A stretch of DNA of 64,000 bases, from the NCBI RefSeq assembly GCF_009749525.1, contig NZ_WOAC01000006.1, positions 157,952 through 221,951 on the forward strand, read 5' to 3'. The first letter of the stretch is position 1. Each line of letters begins with the position of its first letter. Shown one piece after another: positions 35,343-44,725 of this stretch. A program made the position numbers and the translations under genes. The stretch comes from Mesorhizobium xinjiangense (lineage in GTDB: Bacteria; Pseudomonadota; Alphaproteobacteria; Rhizobiales; Rhizobiaceae). The notes below the pieces were generated by a model. That model was not told the DNA's origin and searched no databases. It saw only the letters and a program-made list of their open reading frames with translations.

Positions 35343-36347
35343 CTATCTCTGCTTCTTTCTGATGGGCCGTTTGGCGGCAAACTCGACGGGTCGGCGCGGC
35401 GGGCGCTGAACGCCCGGACGGCGCAACGTGCGGCGCGCCGCGTTTTGCGGCTCGCCGCGAGAGCGGCTCTCCTCCATCTCGGGAAACAGCCAGTCGACGA
35501 AGACGCGCACCACAGGCGCCTCGCGCAGATCGTTGCGGCACACGACGTAGAACGCATCCGCCGCCGGCACCGCCAGGTTGAACGGGGTGACGAGCTGGCC
35601 GCGCGCCAGAAGCCCGCTCGCCGTGACCGTGTCGCCAAGCGCCACGCCATGGCCGTGCACGGCCGCCTCGACGGCCAGCCGCGCATCGGAGAAATGGTGC
35701 TGCGGGCCGCGCCTGAGATCGAGCGCATCGGCGCTGGCCAGCCAGGTGTTCCATTCGCGCCCATCGTCGGCATGCAGCATGACATGGCTGCCGATATCGC
35801 GAAGGGTGCGGATCGGCTTGTTGTTGACCAGCGTCGGGCTGGCGACGGGAAAGAGTTCGAACCGCGCCAGGAGCTTCGTCCAGCAATCCGGCCAATTGCC
35901 GTCGCCGTAGAGAACGCAGACATCGACATCCGGCGAACGCGCCATCGCGTGATCGTTGGACGCCTCGAGCCGCAAGCGAATGTCGGGAAACCGTGCCGTG
36001 AAGCTGCCAAGCCTCGGAACGAGCCAGAAGGACATCAGCGCCGGTACGCAGGCGACCGACAATGTGCCGGCGCTGGCCGGCCGCGTCATGCGTGCGGTTG
36101 CCGCCGCGATCCCCTCGAAAGCCGAGGCGACGGCCGGCAGAAGCTCGGCCCCTTGCGCCGTCAGCCGCAGGCGCTGCCCGACGCGCTCGAACAGCCTGGT
36201 GTCGAGTGCGGCTTCCAGCGCCCGGATCTGGTGGCTGACCGCTCCGTGGGTGACGTTCAATTCGTCGGCCGCCTTGGTCAGCGATCCCTGCCGGGCGGTC
36301 GCCTCGAAGGCGCGCAGCGGATTGAGTGGAGGCAGTCGTTTCGCCAT
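35343..36347 (-). CDS. LysR-family regulator, GcvA-like
   Basis: 334 residues. The N-terminal helix-turn-helix reads PLNPLRAFEATARQGSLTKA then LNVTHGAVSHQIRALEAALD, the GcvA-type pattern. The substrate-binding domain ends near 290, followed by an unusual Arg-rich tail of some 40 residues (RTLRRPGVQRPPRRP and RPIRKKQR). It precedes the aminotransferase gene by one base and diverges from the ureohydrolase operon, which it probably regulates through the intergenic dyad at 36366-36382. Confidence 0.87.
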   Translation of the reverse strand: MAKRLPPLNPLRAFEATARQGSLTKAADELNVTHGAVSHQIRALEAALDTRLFERVGQRLRLTAQGAELLPAVASAFEGIAAATARMTRPASAGTLSVACVPALMSFWLVPRLGSFTARFPDIRLRLEASNDHAMARSPDVDVCVLYGDGNWPDCWTKLLARFELFPVASPTLVNNKPIRTLRDIGSHVMLHADDGREWNTWLASADALDLRRGPQHHFSDARLAVEAAVHGHGVALGDTVTASGLLARGQLVTPFNLAVPAADAFYVVCRNDLREAPVVRVFVDWLFPEMEESRSRGEPQNAARRTLRRPGVQRPPRRPVEFAAKRPIRKKQR

Positions 36348-36365
36348 CGGCCTCAGGCTTCTCGT

Positions 36366-36382
36366 TGTGAGATAAATTCACA
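36366..36382. promoter_or_regulatory. Dyad in the LysR/ureohydrolase intergenic region
   Basis: TGTGA and TCACA arms are separated by seven bases (GATAAAT), 18 bases before the LysR start. The divergent position fits a LysR operator. Spacing is one base longer than a canonical CRP site, so CRP binding is less likely. Confidence 0.45.
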
Positions 36383-36506
36383 TAAATCCGTATAACATTA
36401 TCAATTGCCTTTTCAATTCGCTTGCCGCAATTTTCATCAGCCGGCGTCGTTGACGCGCAAGAAGGCAGTGACACGTATCACCGCCGCAATGGGATGAGGT
36501 TACGAC

Positions 36507-37568
36507 ATGGCATGGGACGAAAAGCGGCTTGAGGCGCTGCGCGCCAAATATGGCGAAGGCCATGGCGGCGAACTGTTCGATCCGAAATTCCGCGCGGTCG
36601 CGGACAAGATCTTTTCCGCCTCAGGCACCCGCGTCGCGCCCTATGCCGGCATCCCCACCCTGCTCGACGCGCCGCTGCGCCAGGTCGACCCGCAAGCACC
36701 TGATCTGAGCGGCCTTGATGTGGCGATGGTCGGTGTTCCGATGGATCTCGGCGTCACCAACCGCACCGGTTCACGCTTCGGCCCGCGTGCCCTGCGCGCC
36801 ATCGAGCGCATCGGCCCCTATAACCACGTGCTCGAATGCGCGCCGGTCTTCGAGCTCAACGTGGCCGACATCGGCGATGTGCCCTTCAAGAGCCGCTACC
36901 GCCTCGAGCAGAGCCACGAGGACATCGAGGCCCATATCGGCAAGATCGTGGATGCCGGCGTCGTGCCGCTTTCGGTCGGCGGCGACCATTCCATCACCCA
37001 CCCTATCCTCAAGGCGGTCGGGCGCGACCGGCCGGTCGGCATGATCCACATTGACGCGCACTGCGACACCGGCGGCGCCTTCGATCAGACCAAGTTCCAC
37101 CATGGCGGACCGTTCCGCAACGCCGTGCTCGACGGCGTGCTCGACCCGACCCGCACCATCCAGGTCGGCATTCGCGGCGCGGCCGAATATCTGTGGGAGT
37201 TCTCCTACGAGTCCGGCATGACGGTCATCCACGCCGAGAACATGCCGGCATTGGGCATTCCCGCCATCATCGAAAAGGCCAAGGCGGTCGTCGGCGACGG
37301 CCCGGTCTATCTGTCCTTCGACATCGACAGCCTCGACCCGGCCTTCGCGCCGGGCACCGGCACGCCGGAGATCGGCGGTCCCTCGACGCGCGAGGTGCTG
37401 GAGCTTCTGCGCGGGCTGAAGGGCCTCAACCTGGTCGGCGGCGACGTGGTCGAGGTGGCGCCGCAATATGACGCGACCACCAACACCGCCCAAGCCGGCG
37501 CCCAGGTACTGTTTGAAATCCTGAGCCTGATGGTCTTCAGTCCCTCGATCGCTGGCAAGGAGCGCTGA
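36507..37568 (+). CDS. speB: Ureohydrolase, agmatinase/guanidinobutyrase type
   Basis: 353 residues with the full arginase-fold metal site: His161 (SVGGDHS), Asp183, His185 and Asp187 (HIDAHCD), Asp272 and Asp274 (SFDIDSLDPAFAPGTGTPE). Two Mn ions and a guanidino group are the expected ligands, releasing urea. Agmatinase is the common label, but the linked C-N hydrolase and aminotransferase fit 4-guanidinobutyrate or another guanidino acid equally well; the symbol is provisional. It is first in a rightward operon with a polyamine-type importer. Confidence 0.85.
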   Translation: MAWDEKRLEALRAKYGEGHGGELFDPKFRAVADKIFSASGTRVAPYAGIPTLLDAPLRQVDPQAPDLSGLDVAMVGVPMDLGVTNRTGSRFGPRALRAIERIGPYNHVLECAPVFELNVADIGDVPFKSRYRLEQSHEDIEAHIGKIVDAGVVPLSVGGDHSITHPILKAVGRDRPVGMIHIDAHCDTGGAFDQTKFHHGGPFRNAVLDGVLDPTRTIQVGIRGAAEYLWEFSYESGMTVIHAENMPALGIPAIIEKAKAVVGDGPVYLSFDIDSLDPAFAPGTGTPEIGGPSTREVLELLRGLKGLNLVGGDVVEVAPQYDATTNTAQAGAQVLFEILSLMVFSPSIAGKER

Positions 37569-37636
37569 GCAGGCATAAGATCGACAACAAACAAGATGGG
37601 AACCTGCCGGAAACCCGGCACACGAAGAGGAGAACA

Positions 37637-38728
37637 ATGATGAAATCACTGCTCCATCGCAATATCGGCCGCCGCGCCGTGCTCGGCACAGGGCTTGCCG
37701 GCGCTGCCGCGCTTGCCATGCCGACCGTCCTGCGCGCCCAGGACCGCTCGATCAAGGTCGGCGTCTATGGCGGCTATTTCAAGGATTCCTTCGACGCCAA
37801 CATCTTCCCCGAATTCACCAAGGCAACCGGCATTGCAGTGGAATCCATCGCCGAGCCGACCGGCGAGGCCTGGCTGGTCCAGCTCTCGCAGGCCGCGCGC
37901 GCCGGCCAGGCGCCGGCCGACCTTTCGATGATGTCGCAGACCTCCACCCTCAAGGGCCAGGAGCAGGAGCTGTGGACGCCGCTCGACCCGTCCAAGATCA
38001 AGAATTTCGACGGGCTTCTCACCAATTTCGTCAGCACCTATCCCGACGACCGCGTCGCCGGCGTTGGCGCTGTCGCCTGGTACATCACACTGGTCACCAA
38101 CACCGACGCCTACCCGGAGGCGCCGACGAGCTGGGCCGCGCTGTGGGATCCGGCCAACAAGGACAAGCTCGGCCTGCTGGCGCTCGTTTCCAACTCCTTC
38201 CTGCTGGAAGTCACCGCCAGGACGTTCATGGGTGGCACCGACGCGCTCGACACCGAGGAAGGCCAGCTCAAGGCCTTCGAGAAGCTCGCCGAGGTCAAGC
38301 CGAATGTCCGGCTTTGGTATCGCGACGAAGCGCAGTTCGAGCAGGCATTGAAGTCGGGCGAGATCCCGATGGGCCAGTATTATCACGACGTCACCGGGCT
38401 CGCCGCGGCCGACGGCCATCCCGTTCGCTCGACCTTCCCCGAGGAGGGCGGCATCCTCGATTCGGGAAACTGGGTGCTGTCGAAGGCGTCCGACAAGGTC
38501 GAGGAAGCGCATGTCTTCATCGACTACATGAGCCAGCCGGAAATCCAGTCGCTGATGTCGCGCAAGGTGGGCACGGCCCCGACGCTCAAGCGCGACCTGC
38601 TGGACCTCACCGACGAGGAATTCGCCGCCGTGTCGTCGGATATCGACCCGATCATCCCGCGCTACGATCTCTATATCTCGAAATCCGACTGGCTGAATCA
38701 GAAATGGACCGAGCTCATCGTCGGCTGA
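37637..38728 (+). CDS. ABC substrate-binding protein, PotD/PotF-like
   Basis: 363 residues. A twin-arginine-like signal peptide (NIGRRAVLGTGLAGAAALAM, cleavage after VLRAQ near 35) is followed by the polyamine/Fe family-1 fold with KVGVYGGYFKDSFDANIFPEF and GAVAWYITLVTN. The first residues contain Arg-Arg, so Tat export is probable. It lies 68 bases after the ureohydrolase gene and before an ATPase and two permeases. Likely ligand: a guanidino compound or polyamine. Confidence 0.87.
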   Translation: MMKSLLHRNIGRRAVLGTGLAGAAALAMPTVLRAQDRSIKVGVYGGYFKDSFDANIFPEFTKATGIAVESIAEPTGEAWLVQLSQAARAGQAPADLSMMSQTSTLKGQEQELWTPLDPSKIKNFDGLLTNFVSTYPDDRVAGVGAVAWYITLVTNTDAYPEAPTSWAALWDPANKDKLGLLALVSNSFLLEVTARTFMGGTDALDTEEGQLKAFEKLAEVKPNVRLWYRDEAQFEQALKSGEIPMGQYYHDVTGLAAADGHPVRSTFPEEGGILDSGNWVLSKASDKVEEAHVFIDYMSQPEIQSLMSRKVGTAPTLKRDLLDLTDEEFAAVSSDIDPIIPRYDLYISKSDWLNQKWTELIVG

Positions 38729-38737
38729 CACTGTGCA

Positions 38738-38935
38738 CCCTCCCCGCACGGGGAGGGCCATCGAATTTGCCCCCTCCACCATGCTTCGCATGGTCCCCCT
38801 CCCCCATAAATGGAGGAGGATCCGCGGCGCCGCCGCCGGCTCCTCCCCTGCGAAGCGGGGGAGGGGGACCGCCGAAGGCGGTGGAGGGGGCATAACGACC
38901 CAAAGTGCGATTGCCTTCCCCACAGGGGGAAGGTG
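38738..38935. repeat. Palindromic mosaic repeat region
   Basis: Begins with hairpin CCCTCCCC-GCAC-GGGGAGGG (38738-38757), 9 bases after the binding-protein stop. Then comes a 121-base imperfect palindrome (38770-38890) with ends CCCCCTCCACC and GGTGGAGGGGG, internal GGTCCCCCTCCCCC and GGGGGAGGGGGACC, and a closing TTCCCCACAGGGGGAA. It fills the gap between binding-protein and ATPase genes and would form stable RNA structures. Confidence 0.75.
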
Positions 38936-38974
38936 AGCCCCAACCACCGGCCGCACCCAGCGAGGACCATATCC

Positions 38975-40012
38975 ATGTCGGGCCTTGTCCTGCAGGACGT
39001 CGCAAAGCATTTCGGCAATCTCGTTGCCGTCGACAATGTCAGCCTTACCGTGCCGCACGGCACCTTCGTGTGCATGCTCGGACCGTCGGGCTGCGGCAAG
39101 ACGACCGTGCTGCGCATGATCGCCGGGCTCGAGGACCCGACGGCGGGTGAAATCCTGCTCGACGACAAGGACATCACGCCCGTGCCGACGCACAAGCGCA
39201 ATCTCGGCATGGTGTTTCAGTCGCTGGCGCTGTTTCCGCACCTGACCGTTGGCGAGAACATCGCCTACCCGTTGCGCATCCGCCGCGCGCCGCGCGCCGA
39301 GCAGCAAAAGCGCGTCGACGAGCTTCTCTCGCTCATCCATCTGGACGGCTATGCCGACCGGCCGGTGTCGAAGCTTTCCGGCGGCCAGCGCCAGCGCGTC
39401 GCGATCGCCCGCGCGCTGGCCCTGTCGCCAAAGCTCTTCCTGCTCGACGAGCCGCTGTCGGCGCTCGACGCCAAGCTGCGCGAGGCCATGCAGGTCGAAC
39501 TCAGGCAATTGCAGCAAAAGCTCGGCATCACCACCATCGTCGTCACGCACGACCAGCGCGAGGCGATGACCATGGCCGACCTGGTGGTCGTCATGGGCGA
39601 AGGACGCATCCGCCAGGCGGCGCCGCCGATCGAGATCTACCGCAAGCCGGCCGACGCCTTCGTCGCCGACTTCATCGGCTCGACCAACCTGCTCGACGTG
39701 GAAACCGACGGGAGCGGCCGGGCAGTCGTGCTCGGCAGTGCCGTGCCCGGCCTGAAACTTCCCGACGACCAGCACAAGGCGATGATCTCCGTGCGCCCCG
39801 AGGACGTGCATCTGAAGGCACCGGGAAGCGACGGCATTGCCGGCAAGGTCAATTTCGTGCGCGATCTCGGCGGCACCATCGAGACCTTCGTCGAGGCCGG
39901 CGGCAAGATCGTCGTTGCCGTCACGACCCCACGCGAGCGCACAAAATTCGCCGCCGGCGAGGCGGTCAGCGTGGTCCTTCCCGCAGAAGCTTGCGTGGTG
40001 GTGAAGCAATGA
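38975..40012 (+). CDS. ABC ATPase, PotA/UgpC-type
   Basis: 345 residues. Walker A GPSGCGKTT near 36-44, signature LSGGQRQR near 132, Walker B LFLLDEPLSALD near 152, switch His VVTHDQREAM, then a TOBE-type C-terminal domain (SVRPEDVHLKAPG onwards). It powers the polyamine-type importer. It overlaps the next permease by 4 bases. The ATG at 38975 has an AGGA element about 10 bases upstream. Confidence 0.88.
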   Translation: MSGLVLQDVAKHFGNLVAVDNVSLTVPHGTFVCMLGPSGCGKTTVLRMIAGLEDPTAGEILLDDKDITPVPTHKRNLGMVFQSLALFPHLTVGENIAYPLRIRRAPRAEQQKRVDELLSLIHLDGYADRPVSKLSGGQRQRVAIARALALSPKLFLLDEPLSALDAKLREAMQVELRQLQQKLGITTIVVTHDQREAMTMADLVVVMGEGRIRQAAPPIEIYRKPADAFVADFIGSTNLLDVETDGSGRAVVLGSAVPGLKLPDDQHKAMISVRPEDVHLKAPGSDGIAGKVNFVRDLGGTIETFVEAGGKIVVAVTTPRERTKFAAGEAVSVVLPAEACVVVKQ

Positions 40013-40860
40013 AACGCGAACCGCCACGCTCGCTTGCCGATTACGCGCCGCTCGCCTTTCCGGCGGTCATGCTGGTGGTCTTCTTCGTGGTGCCCTTTTC
40101 CACGATGATCGCGGTTTCCTTCTTCCGCCGCCAGCAGGGCGGCTTCTATACGCCCGATTTCGTCGTCGACAATTATGCCCGCTTCCTGACCACCTTCTTC
40201 GGCGGCGTGCTCGGCTTCTCGCTCATGCTGGCGATCATGGTGGCGCTCGTCTGCGTGGCCATCGCCTTTCCCTTCACCTTCCTCCTGGCGCAGACCAAGC
40301 GCCGCGTGCAGATCGTCTGGCTCGTCGTCATGCTGTCGGTCCTGTCATTGTCCGAAGTCATCATCGGCTTTGCCTGGTCGACGCTGTTCTCGCGCACCGC
40401 CGGCATCACCAATCTTTTCGTCTGGCTCGGCCTGATGAGCGAGCCGCAGGCGCTGGTGCCCGGCTTCGGCGCCGTGCTGACAGGCATGGTCTACCAGGCC
40501 CTGCCCTATACGGTGCTGGTGCTCTACCCGGCCATCGTGCGCCTCGACCCGACATTGACGGAAGCCGCGCGCACGCTCGGTGCCTCGCCCCTCCTCGCCT
40601 TTTTCAACGTCATCGTGCCGACGCTCAGAAACACCATCGTCGCCACGCTGATCATGGTCTTCGTCTTCGCGCTCGGCTCCTATCTGTTGCCGCAGATCCT
40701 CGGCCGGCCGCAGCACTGGACGTTGTCGGTGCTCATCACCGACCAGGCGATCTATCAGTCCAACATGCCCTTTGCCGCCGCCATGGCCGTCTTCCTGGTG
40801 CTGATCTCTTTGTCGCTGGTCGCGCTCACCCTGTTCGTCGGACGCAGGGAGACTGCCTGA
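40009..40860 (+). CDS. ABC permease, PotB-like
   Basis: 283 residues with six membrane segments, opening ADYAPLAFPAVMLVVFFVVPF. The cytoplasmic loop PTLTEAARTLGASPLLAFFNVIVPTLRNTI carries the EAA-G motif that docks on the ATPase. It overlaps the ATPase stop by 4 bases and the next permease by one base (TGATG), indicating tightly coupled translation. Imports the ligand captured by the PotD/F-like protein. Confidence 0.87.
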   Translation: MKREPPRSLADYAPLAFPAVMLVVFFVVPFSTMIAVSFFRRQQGGFYTPDFVVDNYARFLTTFFGGVLGFSLMLAIMVALVCVAIAFPFTFLLAQTKRRVQIVWLVVMLSVLSLSEVIIGFAWSTLFSRTAGITNLFVWLGLMSEPQALVPGFGAVLTGMVYQALPYTVLVLYPAIVRLDPTLTEAARTLGASPLLAFFNVIVPTLRNTIVATLIMVFVFALGSYLLPQILGRPQHWTLSVLITDQAIYQSNMPFAAAMAVFLVLISLSLVALTLFVGRRETA

Positions 40861-41660
40861 TGAAGCGTATCCTGTCGCGGCTCTACCTCGCCCTTGTCGG
40901 GCTGCTCCTGGCCCTGCCGCTGGTCGTCGTGGCCGGCGTCTCGGTCAACGAAAAGCAGAGCCTGACCTTTCCGCCCGAAGGCTTTTCGCTCGCCTGGTAC
41001 ACCCAGATCTTTGCCGACAGCGGCTGGCGTTCGGCGCTCGTCAATTCGGTTGTCCTCGCGGCGAGCGCGGCCGCCCTTGCCGTCGCGATCGCCTTTCCGC
41101 TGGCCTGGTTTCTATGGCGGCGCATCGCCCCCTGGGCAAACATCTTCCAGGTTCTGGGCCTCGCGCCCTTCATCCTGCCGCCCGTCATCACCGCGCTCGG
41201 CATGCTGACCTTCTGGGCGACGCTCGGCTTCTATGGCCAGCCGTGGACGGCGGCGATCAGCCACGCCATCTTCTTCGTCACGCTGCCGCTGGTCACCCTG
41301 TCGCTGGGCTTTTCCTCGATCGACCGCCCGCTGGTCGAAGCCGCCTCCACCATGGGCGCGGATGAACGCACCGTGCTCAGGACGGTGGTCCTGCCGCTCA
41401 TCCTGCCCTATGTCATTTCGGGCTACGCCTTCGCCTTCGTCCTGTCGCTCAACGAATACATCGTCGCCTACATGACCGTCGGCTTCACCATGGAAACCCT
41501 GCCGATCAAGATCTTCAACGCGCTGCGATACGGCTATACGCCGACCATGGCTTCCGTCTCGATCTTCTTCGTCGCCATCGCCGCAATCGTCTTCGGCCTG
41601 ATCGCGCACTTCGGCGACCTGCCGCGCCTCCTGGGCGCCATGGACTCGACGGACAAATGA
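40860..41660 (+). CDS. ABC permease, PotC-like
   Basis: 266 residues with six membrane segments. The EAA loop is RPLVEAASTMGADERTVLRTVVLPLILPYVI near 156. Start and stop overlap the neighbouring genes by one and four bases. It completes the ATPase-permease-permease set of the polyamine-type importer, and the stop/start overlap ties it to the C-N hydrolase gene. Confidence 0.87.
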   Translation: MKRILSRLYLALVGLLLALPLVVVAGVSVNEKQSLTFPPEGFSLAWYTQIFADSGWRSALVNSVVLAASAAALAVAIAFPLAWFLWRRIAPWANIFQVLGLAPFILPPVITALGMLTFWATLGFYGQPWTAAISHAIFFVTLPLVTLSLGFSSIDRPLVEAASTMGADERTVLRTVVLPLILPYVISGYAFAFVLSLNEYIVAYMTVGFTMETLPIKIFNALRYGYTPTMASVSIFFVAIAAIVFGLIAHFGDLPRLLGAMDSTDK

Positions 41661-42439
41661 CCCGCATCGCGCTTGTCCAGATGCAGGCGAAGGCCGGCGA
41701 CGTTTCGGCCAATCTCGCCCGCATCGCAGGCGCGGCGCGCCAGACGGCCGAGGCGGGTGCAAGCCTGCTCGTCGCGCCGGAACTGGCGCTGACGGGCTAC
41801 GGCGCGGGCGATGCGATTGCCAGGCTCGCCGAACCGACCGACGGCGCCATGATCGGCGCCCTCGAGGCGATCGCCGCGCAACACGACATTGCAATATTAG
41901 CCGGCTTTCCGGAGCGTGCCGGAGCGACCGTCTACAACAGTGCGGCCTTCGTCGGTACGGTGGGCCATGCCACCGTCTACCGCAAGTCGCATCTCTACGG
42001 AGACTATGAGCGCGCCCTGTTCGCGCCCGCGCGCCCGTCCGGCGTGATCGTCGAGCATGCGGGCCTGAAGTTCGGCCTGCTCATCTGCTACGATGTCGAG
42101 TTTCCCGAAAACGTTCGCCGGCTCGCAAAGGCCGGCGCGCAGGCGGTGCTCGTGCCGACCGCGCTTCCTGCGGGCGATCACGCCGCCTTTATCGCCCGGC
42201 AGATGATCGCGGTGCGCGCCTTCGAAAACCAGATCTTCCTCGCCTACGCAAATCATTGCGGCGCCGACGCGCTTTTTACCTATGCCGGGCTGTCGCAGAT
42301 CGCCGCCCCCGACGGCACCATGCTCGCCGGCGCCGATGCGGTGGAGGACACCCTTCTGATCGCGACGATCGACCCGTCCGCCTTCGCCGGCTCCGCCGCC
42401 CAGAACACCTATCTGCGCGATATGCGCGACGAATTGTGA
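41657..42439 (+). CDS. Carbon-nitrogen hydrolase (nitrilase superfamily)
   Basis: 260 residues with the nitrilase triad Glu42 (VAPELALTGYG), Lys110 (YRKSHLYG) and Cys144 (LLICYDVEFPE). The sequence resembles the small amidases annotated as R-stereoselective amidase or carbamoylputrescine amidase. It is translationally coupled to the importer and shares an operon with the ureohydrolase, so its amide substrate is probably made from the imported compound, such as a guanidino amide or carbamoyl polyamine (inferred). Confidence 0.86.
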   Translation: MTRIALVQMQAKAGDVSANLARIAGAARQTAEAGASLLVAPELALTGYGAGDAIARLAEPTDGAMIGALEAIAAQHDIAILAGFPERAGATVYNSAAFVGTVGHATVYRKSHLYGDYERALFAPARPSGVIVEHAGLKFGLLICYDVEFPENVRRLAKAGAQAVLVPTALPAGDHAAFIARQMIAVRAFENQIFLAYANHCGADALFTYAGLSQIAAPDGTMLAGADAVEDTLLIATIDPSAFAGSAAQNTYLRDMRDEL

Positions 42440-42467
42440 CGCCCGCCGGGCGCTTTCGCCGCGCTCC

Positions 42468-42543
42468 TAAAACATGTCCCGCTCAATCGGAATGGTTTGA
42501 GCGAAAGGTACATGCTCCAGCATACTGATCTGGCGCGGGTGCG
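42468..42543 (+). repeat. Mosaic repeat family B, copy 2 (shortened)
   Basis: AAACATGTCCCGCTCAATCG, then TTTGAGCGAAAGGTACATGC, TCCAGCA and GATCTGGCGCGGGTG: the left two-thirds of the family-B unit. The second palindrome is missing. It lies just after the C-N hydrolase gene. Confidence 0.7.
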
Positions 42544-43132
42544 CCGCACGACAATTCGCTTGACGGCCACATTTTTCGCGCGTAGCGATCCTTCGATTGT
42601 CAGTGCATACAGCTATGTACGAACTTCTTCTCGATTATACCGGCTTCGAGCCCCCGCGCAGGTCCTTGCAGCGATGACCTGAGGGACGCCGCGCGTCCTT
42701 GTGGAAGGCTACGCCCAACACATTGTTTTTTTACAAATTTTCCCGGTGAAAAGATGAGCCGGACAAATGCCCCGCGCCCCGGCGACCAGGCCCCGCCGGC
42801 GGATCGCAGCACGGCAGCGGGCCTGAAGGTCATGCACTCTGCACGGTCACGTCGATGGACAAAGGCTTCCTCATTCCTGCCTCCCTGGCAGGCGCCACGG
42901 CTCGTGCGGCGCCGCCTTACGGTTACCATTTGTTCACAATCGTAAACGACTGGATTCGTAAGTTTACAGCCGATTGCCGGAACGACGCCCCATTCACGAC
43001 GTTCTGCCCTGCAACATCCACAATCGCCTCACAGGTTCGCTCGGGCGCAAAGGATTGCCTGCGGCGGGCGTTCGCCACCTCGACTGTGCCAAACCTGCAC
43101 GAATTGCTGGAAACCGAATTGCTGGAACTTGA
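42544..43132. other. Intergenic region before opgG
   Basis: About 590 bases with no supported gene. It contains a GGACGC-type hairpin near 42687 and a T-rich stretch near 42725-42740, and should include the opgG promoter. A 63-codon open frame at 42754-42945 has only a weak ribosome-binding site and low-complexity Arg/Pro sequence. Confidence 0.5.
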
Positions 43133-44725
43133 ATGAACCGACGTAAATTTTTGATGAGTTCGACAATGGGCGCGATTCTGGCCGCCCGTGGCATGCAGCC
43201 GGCCGCGGCGGCCGACGGCGATGGCGCCGCGTCTTCGCGCGCCGGCGAGACGCCTGCCCCTTTTTCCTTCGACCATCTATCGCGGCAAATGCAGCAGAAG
43301 GCCGGTGAAGCCTTCGAGGACGATAAGGCCGACCTGCCCGCAGCCATCGCCGAACTGTCCTACGACGAGCATCGCGCCATCCGCTATCGGCCGGATCACG
43401 CGGTCTGGAAAGGCCAGGCGCCGTTCGAACTGCAGGCCTTTCACCTGGGATGGCTCTATACGCAGCCCGTCAGCCTGTTTGCGGTCGAGAACGGCCGGGT
43501 CAGGCCGCTTTCGTTTTCCGGCGCCGATTTCGAATATCGCAAGCCGCTCGACGCCGCGCAATTCGTGGATCTGGAAATGCCCGGCGTGGCGGGTTTCCGC
43601 CTCCACTATCCGCTCAACCGGCCCGACATCATGGACGAGTTGGCCGTCTTCCTCGGCGCCAGCTATTTCCGCGCGCTCGGACGCGGCAGCGTCTATGGCC
43701 TTTCCGCGCGCGGGCTTGCCGTCAACACCGCCACCCAGGCCGGCGAGGAGTTTCCCCGCTTCGACGCCTTCTACATCGAAAAGCCGAAGTCCGGCGACAC
43801 CACGGTCACTCTCTATGCCACGCTCGACAGCCTCAGCGTGACCGGCGCCTATGCCTTCACCATCACGCCCGGCGACAACACGGTCGTGGACGTGACGGCG
43901 CGGCTGTTCCTGCGCCGGGACATCGAGCGGCTGGGCGTGGCGCCGATGACCTCGATGTTCCTGTTCGCCGAGAACAACCGGCACGCCTTCGACGATTATC
44001 GCAACCAGGTCCACGACAGCGACGGGCTGAAGATCGTGCGCCGCAATGGCGAGGAGATCTGGCGCAGCCTCAACAATCCGGGCCGGCTGGCCAATTCCTA
44101 TCTCGTCGAGGAAAACCCGCGCGCCTTCGGCCTGTTCCAGCGCGACCGCAATTTCGCATCCTTTCAGGACGCCGGCGCATCCTACGAACGCCGCCCGTCG
44201 CTGTTGATCGAGCCGCTCAACGATTGGGGCAAGGGAACCGTGGCCCTGGTCGAAATTCCGACCGATCTCGAGGTCAACGACAATATCGTCGCCTTCTGGA
44301 CGCCCGACGAGGAGACCACGGCCGGCAAGGCGTTCGAATTCCGCTACCGCATGACCTGGGGAATGCTGGAGAACGAGGGCGGCGGGCTGGCGCGCGTCCA
44401 GGCGCTGCGCGGCGGTCATGGCGGCACGTCGGGAAGCGAAAACACGGCGGGGCTGAAGAAGTTCGTCGTCGATTTCGCCGGCGGCGCGCTCGAAAACCTG
44501 ACGGCCGACGACGCCGTCAAGGCGGTGATCAAGCTGACCAATGCCGACATGGTCCACGAATCCTTGTCGCGCGTGAAGGCCAACGGGGTCTGGCGGCTGG
44601 TGATCGACGTGAAGCCGCAAAGCAAGGCGCCCGTCGAATTCAGCGCCCATCTCACGCATGCCGAGCGGACCATTTCCGAGATCTGGCTGTATCAGTGGAG
44701 AGTTGACGATGAACGTGCATCCTGA
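43133..44725 (+). CDS. opgG: Periplasmic glucan biosynthesis protein OpgG/OpgD (MdoG family)
   Basis: 530 residues. A Tat signal is visible (MNRRKFLMSSTMGAILAARG, cleavage near AAAA), as in OpgD. The MdoG beta-sandwich begins FSFDHLSRQMQQKAGEAFED and has YDEHRAIRYRPDHAVWKG and the FGLFQRDRNFASFQDAGASYERRPSLLIEP segment. It acts in the periplasm on the beta-1,2-glucan backbone. It is first in an operon with opgI-, opgH- and opgC-like genes, the arrangement I recall from Rhodobacter sphaeroides. Confidence 0.92.
   Translation: MNRRKFLMSSTMGAILAARGMQPAAAADGDGAASSRAGETPAPFSFDHLSRQMQQKAGEAFEDDKADLPAAIAELSYDEHRAIRYRPDHAVWKGQAPFELQAFHLGWLYTQPVSLFAVENGRVRPLSFSGADFEYRKPLDAAQFVDLEMPGVAGFRLHYPLNRPDIMDELAVFLGASYFRALGRGSVYGLSARGLAVNTATQAGEEFPRFDAFYIEKPKSGDTTVTLYATLDSLSVTGAYAFTITPGDNTVVDVTARLFLRRDIERLGVAPMTSMFLFAENNRHAFDDYRNQVHDSDGLKIVRRNGEEIWRSLNNPGRLANSYLVEENPRAFGLFQRDRNFASFQDAGASYERRPSLLIEPLNDWGKGTVALVEIPTDLEVNDNIVAFWTPDEETTAGKAFEFRYRMTWGMLENEGGGLARVQALRGGHGGTSGSENTAGLKKFVVDFAGGALENLTADDAVKAVIKLTNADMVHESLSRVKANGVWRLVIDVKPQSKAPVEFSAHLTHAERTISEIWLYQWRVDDERAS

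Noticed and set aside
36366..36382. CRP-type site
   Set aside because: TGTGA and TCACA arms have a 7-base spacer instead of 6, and the context is a LysR divergent promoter, so it is listed as a generic dyad.
42754..42945. 63-codon open frame upstream of opgG
   Set aside because: Weak ribosome-binding site, low-complexity sequence and no recognisable product.
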